From: Posidonia oceanica | Lineage: Eukaryota; Streptophyta; Magnoliopsida; Alismatales; Posidoniaceae | DNA: 64,000 nt | Assembly: GCA_037176725.1 (NCBI GenBank) | Contig: JAZBRS010000020.1 | Span: 100,892,501-100,956,500 of the forward strand | Reading direction: 5' to 3' | Shown here: positions 1 to 11,900 of the stretch, in pieces | Position numbering within the stretch: the stretch's first letter is position 1 | Layout: every line of letters begins with the position of its first letter | Position numbers and translations under genes: made by a program | Notes under the pieces: model-generated | Told to the model about the DNA's origin: nothing | Databases searched by the model: none | The model's input: the letters and a program-made list of their open reading frames with translations, nothing else

Positions 1-640
1 TGTTAATTTCAAAATTGTATGCCAACTTACCATATGAGTTCAAAACTTGTCTTGATGCATGGCTATCTTTAAAAATTGCATTTTGAACCCTGCATTTTGT
101 AAAATTGCATTCAGGCCCTCCATTTCTCAAAAACTTCGCATAAAAGCCTCTAGCTTTTCAAAATCCTTGCATTCTGACCCCCATCTTTTCAAAATTGCAT
201 GTAAGTCCCCAATTTTCTGAAAAATCATCCCTAAGTCTTTTATTGCATTCTGCATGTATTGCATTCATGCATTCTTGCATCTGGCATCCCTTGCACACAC
301 TTAAGCATACTTAGCTCCCATTTACATGGGAGGACCCGTTTTGCACACCCTTAGGCCCCCTTTTACACTTTGATCCTATCTTCTCCCCTGTTCTGACCTT
401 CCGCCTTGAAGTCTGAATATCTTTTGATCGGACCGTCGGATCTTCGCAACCAAGATGCCTGAAAAACCCTGGTGGAGCGCACTTCAATACAGACCAAGTA
501 TTTCTCAGATCAGACTTCAGATCTTCGAGGTAAGTCCTCTTGAACTTCTGTAGAATCTTTTGCATATCATTCGCATTGCATGACTTTTAGAGGCTCTATT
601 TCGTCAACTTCTTGCACCGTTTTGCGTGCCGACTTTGTTT
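1..640 (+). mobile_element. Truncated Ogre/Tat-type LTR piece
   Basis: About 240 bases of loosely periodic text built on ttgcat and 'gaccc/ggccc' words are followed by 300-560, which is the inverted relative of 10,620-10,900. Both contain a 'gggaggaccc...ttgcacaccc' block, 'cttctcccctgttctg', and a closing GGTAAGTCC/GGTATGTCC word. This is therefore the 3' part of the long LTR that begins at 40,734 in the other repeat unit. It stops abruptly near 640, after a cgttttgcgtgcc word, where segment S begins; no LTR terminus is present there. The minus-strand ORF at 311-565 looks incidental. Confidence 0.7.
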
Positions 641-1995
641 CTTGTGACAGATTGTTATAACAACTCACAGAGCTCCTTTTCAAAAGAAAACTCCTCACAA
701 GCTACGACTTTTTCCTATATATATTTGGACCTTCAAAATGAGCAATATCAGATGGTGCCATGTGATCTTGGACTGCCAGTGTTGAAAAAGTAAAAATGCT
801 CCAAATATATGCATCGCCAATTAAGTGATGGCACGGCTGTTCACTTCCAATTCACTTCTTTCGAAAATGTTTCACCAAAGTGGTGTCAGGAACTGCATAT
901 ATCTGCAAATGTACTTCTTCAACCTGTAAGGTAAAGGGAAGATACTCTTATTTGTTGAAATAAGGTGTTCATTTATTCTTTTAGAATAAGAGGGTGTGAA
1001 ATCTACTTTCCTTAATAAACTTAAGTTGTTTAAATTGGTTGGAAAGATGTTGTTATTGAAATACGATAGCATTGGTCGCCATCAAACTTCTTTGTTATTT
1101 TTCAAATGTTTTCTTTTTTTTTTAAACGGTAATAGCATTAATATTAAAATCTTAACTATGAAACCACCACCATGTCAAAAAACAAACATAATGTATCATA
1201 CCCGGAAGGTATTAGAATGATACAGTAAATTGTAGATACTAATTTATCTTCAAAAAACAGAAAGTACTTAGAGTACTAAAATTAGGAAAATAAAGATTTC
1301 CTAAGATAAGAAGCAATACAGCACATTAGACTACGCTATCCTCTCATCTACTCCATTCGGCATTTGGATCAATAGGTAAGCCTTGATCTGAGATGGGAGT
1401 CAGAATCAAGTCAACAATAGTTTGACCCAATAAGCTATTATGAATGTCCTAGTTGACATTATTTTTCAAATGTTTTCTGCTAGATACAATTTGATAAGGG
1501 AGGAAAGTGAAGATCAATCTTTACTTGCATTAGAAATTATCAAAATATCTTACGTGCATTACTGTTTATAACCAATACGAGCACAAGTGGATCATATATG
1601 TACGTACATAGGTGTTCCATATCTATATATATTTTTGAAATAAGGATACAGAACTCATACGAATATAAAGAATACAATGTATGGATATTTAAAAGATGGA
1701 TATGTATAAAGAAAAATATATTTGTATAATGATAACGAATGATACCTTATCAACAAAGGATGATCATATATGTATAATATCATGAAAAAATGAAAAATAA
1801 TATCGATCATATCTGTATTTATATCTGCTTAAAACAATATAAATAATCCATTCCTTTTGAAAATTGTTATGAACAAAGATATGGAATTGTTATCTTGTAT
1901 CCGTTTACACTCCCAATGAAAAATCATGAGCCGTTTTAAGCGTAAAGAAATTACAATCTGGAACTGGAACCAAAAAAAAGGTCAACAGGGAATCT
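641..1995. repeat. Segment S, copy 1 (three copies in window)
   Basis: AT-rich non-coding sequence of about 1.35 kb, present also at 30,140-31,496 and 45,108-46,463. It starts at 'cttgtgacagatt' and ends at 'cagggaatcta'. No terminal inverted repeats, LTR ends or target duplications are visible at either edge. The short ORFs in it are not supported. Copies 1 and 2 differ at about three positions, while the 30-kb copy differs at about twenty-two. Its flanks here (LTR on the left, gag-like frame on the right) are both cut inside other elements, which points to a rearrangement rather than a clean insertion. Confidence 0.85.
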
Positions 1996-2525
1996 AGAAT
2001 CTTTCTCATTTCATCCAAATTGGTTATCCCGGCTGATGGGGTCGGGATGTGTGAATTGAATGATTGGTGGTTGGGCTTCTGATGAGGATAGCTGTTGCAG
2101 AAATACTGAGGTGCGACCGGCTCGTGTCGCGGAGGAGATGCTTGGTGGGGGTGGTAATTCGGCAGAGGCTGGTTGCCAGCTGTCGATGCTTGGAGAAGTG
2201 GTTCTTGGTGCCCGTAGGGCAAACCTACTCCTTCTCTATACTCGCCATGTGGCATTTGGTGTTGTTCTTGGATCAAGGGGTTTGCCCTTGATTTATAAGC
2301 TCCGTTGAGCACTGTGCCTTGCCCTTAGTGGTTCGTGTCCGGCGGTGGGTTGCCATACTGTTCCTGGTATAGTTCGTCAAGTGTGTGGTCCGCAACTGGC
2401 CTTCGTTGTCTTTCACTAAGGGAGGGTGGTTGCTGGAGGTTGTTCTGATACGGCCCCGTGGGGGCTGGTGCCTCTTCGTTCAAGAACTGATACATGGCTT
2501 TGTACTGGATTGAGTCTGGATCCAA
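1996..2525 (-). pseudogene. Gypsy-type gag-like 5' reading frame, truncated
   Basis: Reading on the minus strand from an ATG at 2,525, a frame of about 175 codons is interrupted by one in-frame TAA at 2,325-2,327. It then continues to 1,996, where it is cut by segment S. The product is rich in Pro, Gln, His and Asn and has no recognisable catalytic motif. Its position after a long leader with a minus-strand TATA box, and its composition, suit the amino-terminal part of a plant gypsy gag. No protease, reverse transcriptase or integrase follows. The same stop is present in copy 2, so the lesion predates the duplication. Assignment to gag is inference. Confidence 0.5.
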
Positions 2526-5190
2526 GGCTTCTCCAATGGTCGGATGGTAGATGTGACTGTAGGCTCTTCTCCTGATACACTTGTTGAGTCTAACCTCTCT
2601 CTTTCTGAATGTTCAGCTTCAAAAGTTTGGTTCAGCATCATAGCAGCTTTATGAATGAAATGATATTCGATTCAGGGTGTAAGACACCTCGAAATGCAGC
2701 GTTTAACGTTGGATGCGAGTAGTTCAGGTGTTCAACACCCTCAGCAGTATTCCTCTTTTTTTTCTGTCTTTCCTTTTCCTCACTATTTTTTTCCCCTCTC
2801 TCTTTTTTTTCTGTTTTCTTTTTTCTTTTCTTTTTTTTTCTCTTTTTCTTTGGTTTTCTTTTTTTTTCTTGTTATATAAAGGAAGGATTACAAGTAATTA
2901 TTAGAGAAAAGAAATTATAGAAGCTTTGCGATTTAGTACAGGTTCCTAAAAAGTAAAAACTGAATAAAAAACTGTAACCGTCCTGTTTATAGTTTTTCAA
3001 TGTTCTACCCTGCAATCAATCTACACAGAGAAGCTAAAAATAAACAGCCAATTAGAGAATGTGTTAGACGCGGTATCTCCTACGTCTAACGTTAAATGCA
3101 GCGATTTCGGCGTCTAACACCTTATTTCAGAGAATTACACAGAAACACTTTCAGACAGTGATTAAAGCTTTGATTTATGTTTTCGCTTTGTTATTAGTGT
3201 TTTAAACCTGCGTAGCTCTCAAGGTACCTTAAGGCTTGGGTATGGCTTTTTTTTCCAGGGATTTCTATGGATCCTCACAAAATGGGTAAAATTTTTCTTT
3301 TTTTTTCTTTGGTACTATCTCCTATCTCAACTCCTGAGGATGTTAGAAAAAGCCCGAATACACTTAGGTCCCTACCCCGTATAGGGTAGAGCCTAGCGTA
3401 CTCAGGATTGATCAGGTCCCTCGCGTATCAATCACAACAAACATAAACAAACCACCGAAGGGGGAGGAAGAATGCAAATCTAGACTTGGGGTTCTAACTT
3501 ACTTTCACATGGAGCAAGGGTAAGAAGAGTGCCCCTTGTGGAAGCAAGTGACAACACAAACACCTTCTTAAGTCCTTTGCAACAGGGGTGCTCAGGATTT
3601 AAGTGGTTATTTTGTGTAATCCAAGACAAGACTCAATCAAATTAGTTCCCTAAATAGGGCCATGCAAGTCATACAGAAAAATTCGATTTTTTTAATTTGA
3701 TTTTTTTTTTGCAAAGCACCCAAAAGGAAATGAGGTTCTTGTCCCTACGGCAAAGTCGATCACCTCACACCTCAACCTTTGGGCTAGTTATGAAAAGAAA
3801 ACAAAGAAAAATGTTAAAACAGCAAGGCTCCTGTTCAGTGGTCGTTAGACGCTGCTACTGGAGCGTCTAATGTTAAACGCTCCAGATCACATGTATAACG
3901 TACTGACAGAGTTTTTTACAGAAAATCAGTGGCTTTTATGAACCACCTCCACTCCCGAGAATCACAGAGAAAAAGGGAGGTGGTTTTAGTTATTTGGATG
4001 TGAAAAAAAACGAGAAGGGTCACGGTGCCTCAAGACACTACGAGGAATTTCATCGCTACCTTAAAACTTATGAAAGAAAACTAAAAACTAGAAATGAAGA
4101 TAACAAGGGAGAAGAAGAAGAAGAAATTACTCACCTTGCATGGGGGCACTTCTAGCTGTCCCACCATGATCGCCAATCTGTGGATACGGGGGTTTTGTTC
4201 GAGGAGAAGATGGGTTTGCTCTTCATTGGCCTTCTCGGAGTCCCCTTTTGCTTGTATCCGATTTCGACACTCCATGTGTATCGAAACCAGTGTGATCGCC
4301 ATTCTCGATTTACTTGCGCTGGCCCTCGAGACGCCTTGGGAGATGTGATGTGTGTTGCGGGTTCAACTACCTTGGGACAACGCCAGCGTTGCCCAAGGGT
4401 GCCCGTGCTTGGTGAGTCACTTCTTCTTCTTCTTTTCCTTGCAAAACAGATTTAGAGATGTGGATTAAATATAGTGTAGTAAGTGATCAAAGTTAAACAG
4501 AAAATGATATAAAAATAAACAAAGAAAAATACCTACTTGAGTGGTTTTATCTCCTGGTTGCAACTATGTATGAATGCCTAGCTACAACAATATATGAAAT
4601 GAAATGCGATTTGCAAAAATAAAAAGAAAATCCCTTTTGTTTATTTAAGAAATGCAATATGCCGTTGGCGTGGTTGGAGATGGAAGAAGACTCAAGCTCT
4701 CTCAAAACACTTTCTCAACATAATTTTTCTTAAGATTCTGGCTCAAAACTCTTTCAATTTTCTCTCAAAAATTCCTCTAAAATTTCCTCCTCCACTTAAA
4801 TTCGTTTCTTTTCTGGTCCCCTTGGCTGTGGGGGTACCCCTACTTTTATAGACGTAGGGGAGGAACAGATATAGATTAAATGGCCAAACCAGCAAACTTT
4901 CCAATTCAGAGGTGTTATAAGCTAGAATCCCAATGTATAACGTTATAAGCTGGAATCCCAGCGTATAACGTTATAAGTTGGAATTCCAGCGTACAACTGC
5001 CAGGATAAAGGAATATTCCCCTAATAAAGATTGATTAAGAGTCATTAAACCAGTTTTAATTGCCTTGACTGGTCAACAGACTCTAAAGAAGGTAAAAATA
5101 CGGATTTCGTATTTGGCCAAATAAGGAAAGTTTGTGTCTGACACAGGGCTTCAACGTTCGACGCTGGAAATCCAGTGTCTTATCCTATAG
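2526..5190 (-). mobile_element. Leader/LTR region of minus-strand gypsy-like element
   Basis: A non-coding stretch upstream (minus sense) of the gag-like frame. It holds a long pyrimidine tract (2,745-2,875) and a minus-strand TATA-like box in 'ctacttttatagacgtag' near 4,850. Short inverted or repeated words occur at 3,061-3,121 and 3,845-3,893 (gttagacgc with gcgtctaac), at 4,914-4,996 (three gttataag..gg units) and near 5,150. LTR ends and a primer-binding site were not pinned down. Several short ORFs here are not supported. The right edge abuts a copia fragment near 5,190. Confidence 0.45.
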
Positions 5191-7232
5191 AGTTACTCGA
5201 GATTTTTAGGGTGAAGCTGTTCACACAGCTGTTTATCTCATTAATCACATCTCCTTCTCTGTCATCTCTGGTATGTTACCATATGAGCGCTTGTTTTCTT
5301 ATGTCCCTAATTATAATGAATTACGCATCTTTGGTTTTACTTGTTTTGTTCTTCTTCCTAAAAGAAAACGTGACAAACTTGGGAAACACACGGCTCTTTG
5401 TGTTTTTCTAGGCTATGGTACCAAACGAAAGGGATATCGGTGCTTTGATCTAGAAACAAATCAACTTCATATCTCTCATCATGTCACCTTTTGGGAACAT
5501 ATTCGCTTTTCTTCTCTCTCTCAATCTCCACCTTTGATGCCTGTTCTTGATCCCTTTGATGAACCTAGTTGTGATACTCTAATGATAGAAATTCCTACAG
5601 CAACGTCGATCCCAGCTAGTTCAAAACACGACTGTGATCCTCCACCATGACGCAACCCGGAACGTACTCGCACTATTCCTTCCCGCTTTTAGGATTATTG
5701 CCTTCTTTCTAAACACTCATTTTAGGGACCCAGAACCTTTCGTGAGGCATCTTGTGACCCCTTGTGGCAACAGGCAATGCAAGAAGAATTACCAACTCTT
5801 CAAAGCACTCATACTTGGGACCTTGCAACACTTCCTCCTAACAAACCTCTTGTTGACTGCAAATGGATCTATAAAATCAATACCAAGGCTGATGGATCTA
5901 TTTAATGCTACAAGGCTCATCTTGTGGCTAAAGGCTTCACTCAGGAGTATGGCATTGACTACGACGAAACCTTTGCTTCTATTGTTCGTATGACTACTGT
6001 CCGCTCTCTCATTACTGTAGCTACTCTCAGACATTGTTCAGTACATTCAATGGATGTTAAGAATGCCATTTTAAATGGAGAATTACATGAGGAAGTTTAC
6101 ATGCAACCTCCCCCTGGACTTCCACATGAGCCTGGTCAGGTTTACCTTCTTTGAAAAGCTCTATATGGTCTTAAACAAGCTCCTCAATCTTGGTTTGAGA
6201 ATTTTTGTTCTATTATGATGGCCATTGGTTCTAGGCAAAGTCCATATGACTCTGCTCTGTTCATCCTCTCCTCACCGTGAGGTCTGGTTCTTCTTCTACT
6301 GTATGTTGATGATATGGTTATCACTGGCTCAGATATCGTCGGAATTAAGGAAACTCAACTTTGTCTACAGCGCAACTTCAAAATGAAGGACCTTGGACAC
6401 TTGCATTATTTGATTGGCAGTAAAATCCAATCTGATTCATCTGGCTATTCTCTCTCTCAAGCTACATATGCTTCAGACATAATCCATCGATCTGGTATTA
6501 GTGATGACATCATTGAGCTCACTCCTCTTCAACCCAACACCGATGTCTAACCTTTAGATGGTAGCCTCTTACCAAATCCCACTCTTTATAGAAAGCTAGT
6601 TGGTAGTTTGAATTACATCCCTATCACCCGCCCTGATATCAGTCACGCTGTGCATATTGTTAGCCAATTCAAGTCTGCTCTGTGAACAATCCACTTTGCC
6701 TCCATTCTTCACATTCTTCGATACCTGAAAGGCTCTATTAATCAAGGATTACACTTTTCCTCTACCTGTGATGTTGATTATGCGGGTGATAGTATTGATC
6801 GTTGTTCAACAATAGGTTGGGCTATTTTTCTTGGTGATTCTCTAATCTCTTGGAAAAGCAAAAAGCAAAAGGCTGTTTCACGCTCTTCAACTGAAGTTGA
6901 ATATCGTGCTTCAGCCCATACTATAGCTAAACTTATTTGGCTCTTGTCACTTCTTCAGGATATGGGGATTCATTACTATTACTGATAGTACTACACTCCT
7001 TTCTGATAGCAACAGCGCAATTCAGATAGCACACAATAATGTTTTTCACGAGCGGACAAAGTATAATGAGGTGGATTGTCTTGTTATTCGTGATCATGTG
7101 CAACGAAAGACAACCACCTTTAAGCATCTATCTTCCAAAGATCAAGTAGCCGATTTCTTCGCCAAGTTTCATCATTTGCCTCATTTCAAAATTCGCAAAT
7201 CCAAACTTCATATGCTTCCTGAAGCCTCTTGA
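5191..7232 (+). pseudogene. Copia A: decayed Ty1/copia pol (integrase end, RT, RNase H)
   Basis: Starting inside the integrase C-terminal region near 5,191, the frame carries the copia 'CVFLGY..KRKGYRCFD' block. It is followed by the reverse transcriptase (KWIYKI near 5,865; LVAKGFTQEYGIDYDETF; SMDVKNAILNGELHEEVYMQ; ALYGLKQAP; LLYVDDM near 6,300) and RNase H (SWKSKKQKAVSRSSTEVEYRA near 6,850) to a final stop at 7,230-7,232. In-frame stops and frame changes interrupt it at several places, for example after 'DGSI' near 5,905, after 'VYLL' near 6,154 and near 6,279. It is an inactive polyprotein remnant lacking gag, protease and the integrase core. The twin copy shares these breaks. Confidence 0.93.
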
Positions 7233-8098
7233 GTTTGAGGGTTGTGGGGGGACGGGGGGGTGGTTAAATTACTACCTGTCACCCTTAATAGGTACGATTA
7301 TGCTGTCATTAGCTTGCATCTATAATAGGAATCACTAGGCTGTATGATTTCATTCATTGTATATACTTTTCTATTATGTATGTATAGGGGTGAATCTCCC
7401 TTGTAATGAACACATAAAAGTATTACCTGCTTGTCCAAGAAAATCATGTAGATAGAAATAAGCAATCTAGAAAGCATAGAGGATTGGGTCCTCAAGCCCT
7501 TTTTTTTTTTTTTGAAATGGATTGGGACTTCTTGCTTGGATGCATGCATGTGTGTACGATAGTATGAGGCAGAATGCAGCATCATCAAATGGGAGACCTT
7601 TGACTGCCACATGGGAAAAGCAAAAGAAAAAAAGGTAGAAAGAAAGGAAGAGTGATGGTCAGAAACGATTGGTTCAGCCAAACAGCAAACGACCAATCTC
7701 ACGTAAGACTATTCCTTCATGAATGACGTAGCTACATTGACGTCATTGCCTCCCATAACCCTAACGTCAGCGAATTCCTTTTGGTCCATGCATGCTAGCT
7801 GTATTTTGTCAATGTTTCTCGCAGTGCCATTACAATACGTGGTACTGTTTGTTCCTTTTATTTAGAAAAGTCTGATGCTGCTGCTAAACCTACGTAGAAG
7901 ATAAGGGACATGAATGATTTTTATAAGAGCAGCCGCACATGTCAGTGAGTAATGTCCGATTACCACGACATGAAATGGGATCAAAGCCTAACCGAGCGAA
8001 GACCAACCCTTCACCGTAAATATATGGTTTTTATTTAAATATATGGTTGTGTGTATGAATTAATTTCAAAAATAACGGTATAACGTTGATAAATTCTA
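7233..8098 (+). mobile_element. Copia A polypurine tract and probable 3' LTR, then unassigned sequence
   Basis: Directly after the pol stop comes a G-rich purine run (7,236-7,260) and then tggttaaattactacc at 7,261, the expected place for a 3' LTR start. The right LTR end is not identified and no matching 5' LTR exists upstream, because the element is truncated at 5,191. From about 7,450 to 8,098 the sequence (a T run near 7,500, AT-rich text) shows no gene or repeat that I recognise. The minus ORF at 7,298-7,702 overlaps the LTR region and has no family features. Confidence 0.5.
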
Positions 8099-8431
8099 AT
8101 GCACTCCAGGTCAGACTTTGTTTGGAACTTGGTAAAGATATCTGATGATTTACTTCACAAATATGGTCTCTGGTTCAACTCCAGCCAAGGATTAAATGAG
8201 TGCAAGGCAACTGGATTTTGGCTTGCAGAGCCGACCTGGGAGGTGGAATATCTGGGTCATGTCATCTTACAAGAGGGAGTCTCAGTTAATCCAAGGAAGA
8301 TTTTGTGTGCTATGGAGTGGCCGAGGCCAACTACACCCAAGGCATTGAGGGGATTTCTAGGGTTAACTGGTTATCTGACAAGTACAATCAAACTCCAACA
8401 TAGGTCAATTAAACTCCGAAGGTGTGTTTAG
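8099..8431 (+). pseudogene. Gypsy reverse transcriptase fragment
   Basis: An open frame of 110 codons ends in the classic gypsy motif after the RT palm: YLGHV, then SVNPRKI, WPRP, and TPKALRGFLGLTGY. Only this C-terminal RT piece is recognisable; residues before 'EYLGHV' do not align convincingly. There is no RNase H after 'GLTGY', where the text changes. It is an isolated fragment between copia A and the long LTR. Copy 2 has an additional nonsense change (ggа to tga in the ACTGGATTT context), so only copy 1 stays open. Confidence 0.85.
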
Positions 8432-9364
8432 ACTCCTAAAACGTCAAGTTAAACACTAACGATGCCAGATCAAACCCTAGCAATGCTTGATCGAGGTTTA
8501 ACGGGGCTTGTTCGCACTCTGACTATTCGACAACATCCATCCAAAATTAAGCAACAACCTGTTCTAATAGACACACTACTGCTTCTACTGTTCTCAAAAC
8601 CTTTTAGATGTGCGGTCTATCCTCTTCTTCATCCCTATACAAAACTTTGTTTTACATCTCCTCGATGTGTCTTTCTGAATTTGTACCTTTACTCATATGG
8701 GATGCCATTGCTATCCTATTGCCTCTAAAGCATCATTTACTACCATGCCCAGGTACTTCTTCTGATATCATAACGGGCCTTGACATTCCCAGCCCATCTT
8801 CTTCAGAGCCCGACCCCTTAAACCCATCCGGAAATTCCCAATTCCCTGGTCGTCCAATTTCCCCACGCAATGAATTTATTGCCGTCGACCAAACACGTTC
8901 TATTAATTGAGATCAATACGAATGATCTGAAGTGCTTCGACACTACATTAAGCGTTTTACAGCCTATTAGATCTTCCCTAAAATGTTAAGGTCCGCTATC
9001 TATTTGGTTTTTCTTTGTTAAACAGAAAGAGAGAGAGAGAAAGGAGAGGTCTAATGTTAACTAATAGGATAAATCCCATTTAGTCACTTGTGATTTGATT
9101 ATGGTGTTTCAAGACTCGTTAGAGAGCCGACTTTATTATCTACTATTTTTGCATTCAATATTTTTGTTAGATACGTGCTGATTTTATTGTCTAATTCTTC
9201 CATAAGTCAATATTACCGTATAGTTGTTAAGTGCATTGCATGTTTATATTTATTGTCAGTAGCTAAACGAATCTGTACCTTGCTTTAGTTGTTGTCTTTA
9301 GAGAAGAGTTTGATGAACTGAATATTCATTGAATTAGTATGTGTAGTAATCCCAATCGGAATCA
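8432..9364 (+). other. Unassigned, possible copia-like remnant
   Basis: Frame-shifted words near 8,650-8,760 (CVFL, YSYG, then a Ser/Pro-rich stretch with PSSSEPDPLNPS) recall the end of a copia integrase and the linker before the RT. No frame holds for long and no catalytic motif survives. The 100-codon frame at 8,608-8,910 may be part of it. A short purine run at 9,027-9,050 and AT-rich text follow. Nothing else is supported. Confidence 0.3.
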
Positions 9365-10021
9365 GGCTTACTATTAGCGGCGATTTGATCCGAGGAAGAG
9401 GCTCAACTCGAAAACACTTAAAATCGAGGAGAAAAGAGGAAGATAAGACAAATCAGAGTCGCCACCAAGTCTATTAATGGAAGACGAGGAAAATCGGGGG
9501 AAATGCGTGGATTAACACGCAAAACCAAGCAAGAAATGCAAAACAAAGCAATGCAAAGGAAAACAAGTGCAAATGAATGCAAATGAGATGACTCATGCCT
9601 AGGATAAGGGCGATATGGTCATTGCGGGCCAAGAGAGGGCAAGGACTCCTGTTACGCGCAGGGAAGGTGTTAGGCACCCCCGACACGTCCGAGAATCGGT
9701 CTTTCTAGGCTTACGCTCGCATACACAGGAAAATGCAGATTTGAATGCCTATGTGCCTATGAATGCCTAAATGAATGCTCAAGGTGTGCTCTAAGTGGAA
9801 GGATGCAAAGCAAGGAAGTAAACGTGCTCTCTAAGTGCTCAGCTACGCTGTCTGTGTTCCGAACCAGGCGGAACCCAGCTCGTGAGAACTCCAGGCAGTA
9901 AGCATCACAGCCCTATATGCAAATGCAAGCGAAAAAGCAAAACAACGGTAAAACCATGCAATGCGATCGACATGCAAGGGAAAACGGCGTAAAACGCACA
10001 AAACAAGGCAAGAAGCAAGAA

Positions 10022-10190
10022 CGGCACGCAAAAACGGGCGAAAAGCAAGACGGCACGCAAAACGGTGCAAAAGAAAGAGAGCGGCATGCAAAACGATGCA
10101 AAAGAAGAGGCGAGCACGCAAAACGGCGCAAAAGCAAAGCAGGCACGCAAAACGGTGCCAAAACAAAGCAGGCACGTAAAACGGTGCCAA
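10022..10190. repeat. About 30-bp minisatellite inside the long LTR
   Basis: Six degenerate tandem units begin near 10,022, 10,050, 10,081, 10,112, 10,141 and 10,171. Each is built on ggcacgcaaaacggtgc followed by an aaaagcaaagca-like spacer. The array produces overlapping open frames on both strands (Lys/Arg-rich on plus, Cys/Phe-rich on minus), which explains several long but meaningless ORFs here. Confidence 0.85.
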
Positions 10191-10929
10191 AAGCGGCGAG
10201 ATAAAACTTCGGGAAAGCCATGCGAATGCAAATGCAAGAAGAAAGATTAGAAGGAGCAAAAGGAGGGGTAAAACGGCACGTGTGTGAGAACAGGCACCGT
10301 TCGGGGCCACACAGAGTAGGTGTGAAGACCTACCAGAGGGGAGAGTGAGCAAACGGAGGGATTACCACTTCTTTGTGACCGTTTCCCACTAAACCGCTCC
10401 ACGATCTATCTCGCATGCTGCCCAAAGCTCGCGATGCGATCGGATCGTGGAAAAGGGGGAAGGAAGTCGCATTAAGTAGTGAATCCAGGGAAAACACAAC
10501 ACAAAACACCCAAGAGTACGTGAAACGGGGATCTGAGTTGATAGACAGGAAGGAGAGGTCCTATTCTACATGCTCAAAGAGACGGAAAGCGAAAACAAAG
10601 CAAATTAAGCAAATGATATGCAAATGAATGCAATGCAGGGGTTCAGGAGGACATACCTGGAAATCTTGGAGCCTGATCTGAAATCCACTTGGTCCATGCT
10701 GAAGAACGCTTCGCCGCGGTCGTCTGGGTAGCTTGTTTGAGAAGATCCAACGGTCGGATTGGAAGATATCGCAACTTCAAGGCAGAGGGCCAGAACAGGG
10801 GAGAAGAACAGATCTAAGTGTTCAGGAGGTCCTAGGGGTGTGCAAAAGGGTCCTCCCAGGTGAAAGGGAGCTAAGGGGGCTTTAGTGTGTGCAAAAGATG
10901 CTAAATGCAAGACTATATGAATGTAAATG

Positions 10930-11900
10930 CATGCAGGGAGCAAAAAAAGACAAGAAGGGAGATTTTTAGAAAAACTGGGATTCAAATGCTATTTTTTTAA
11001 AAAGGTGGGGGTTTTAATGCAAAAGTCTAAAAAAACATGGGGCTTTCAGGCAGGTTTTGAAAACAGGAGGAGGCAGAGGGCAATTTTGCAAAAGATAGGG
11101 CTTTTAGAATGCAACTTTGAAAGAGGGTATGCATCAGGGGAGTTTTGAAAGCAATGGCAAATTAGAGTGCAATTTTGGAAACATCAAGGGCTAAAATGCA
11201 ATTTTTCCAGAAAACAGGGTTCTGGGGAGTCCGGGAATGCAAGTGGAGGGCCTACATGCAATTTTTGCAATCTTGGGAGCTAAAATGCAAATTTGAGGGC
11301 AAAATAGGCATTTTACATGATTTTAAAGGGATGCAAAGGACCTATGTGTCATTTTGAAATCATGCAGGGTCAAAAATGCAATTTAATAAGCAAAATATGC
11401 ACTGAAAACACTGACTGGACTGACAGGCAATTTTCACAAAATGTAGGTTTGAAAATGCAATGCAATAAGCTAAATATGCATGCAGAAGACTACTGTGCAT
11501 TTAAAAAGGACCTATATGCAAAAATCAGAAAACAGAGGGAAGAAAATGCAATGCAACAAGCAAAAATGGAAAATAAAACCTAAGTTCTACAGTGCAGAGG
11601 ACTAGAATGCAAAAATGAGAAAAAACAGGAACACAGAATGCAATATTATAAGGCAAAATTAATACATTAAAATTAAATAAACTACTGTAGGACTCAGATG
11701 CAAAAATGAAAAACAGAAGGGCTAAACTTAAACTTTTTATAACTAGAAAGCACAATAAATGGACTAAACTGCAAATACTAAAAACCATAAACAGATCATG
11801 CAATTTAATATGATTTCCATTCAAAATAACAGCAGATTAAATGAAATAAGGACTGGAATGTAAAATGACAGAAACTAAGACCAGATATGCAATATTTACC
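10930..11900. repeat. ATTGCAT/ATGCAAT-rich degenerate periodic block of the LTR
   Basis: The words atgcaa and aatgcaattt recur every 30-60 bases, with 'aggg' and 'gggct' words between. The complementary form (ttgcattttagaccctgcat) fills 44,200-44,600 and 1-240 in the plus-oriented relative. It behaves as a decayed tandem array internal to this LTR family. Confidence 0.65.

Noticed and set aside
2745..2904. Phe-rich plus-strand ORFs over the pyrimidine tract
   Set aside because: Pure low-complexity translation of a T/C run.
9843..10352. A 169-codon minus-strand ORF and several overlapping ORFs on both strands
   Set aside because: They arise from the 30-bp minisatellite and biased composition inside the long LTR; all frames are open at once and the predicted peptides are low-complexity.
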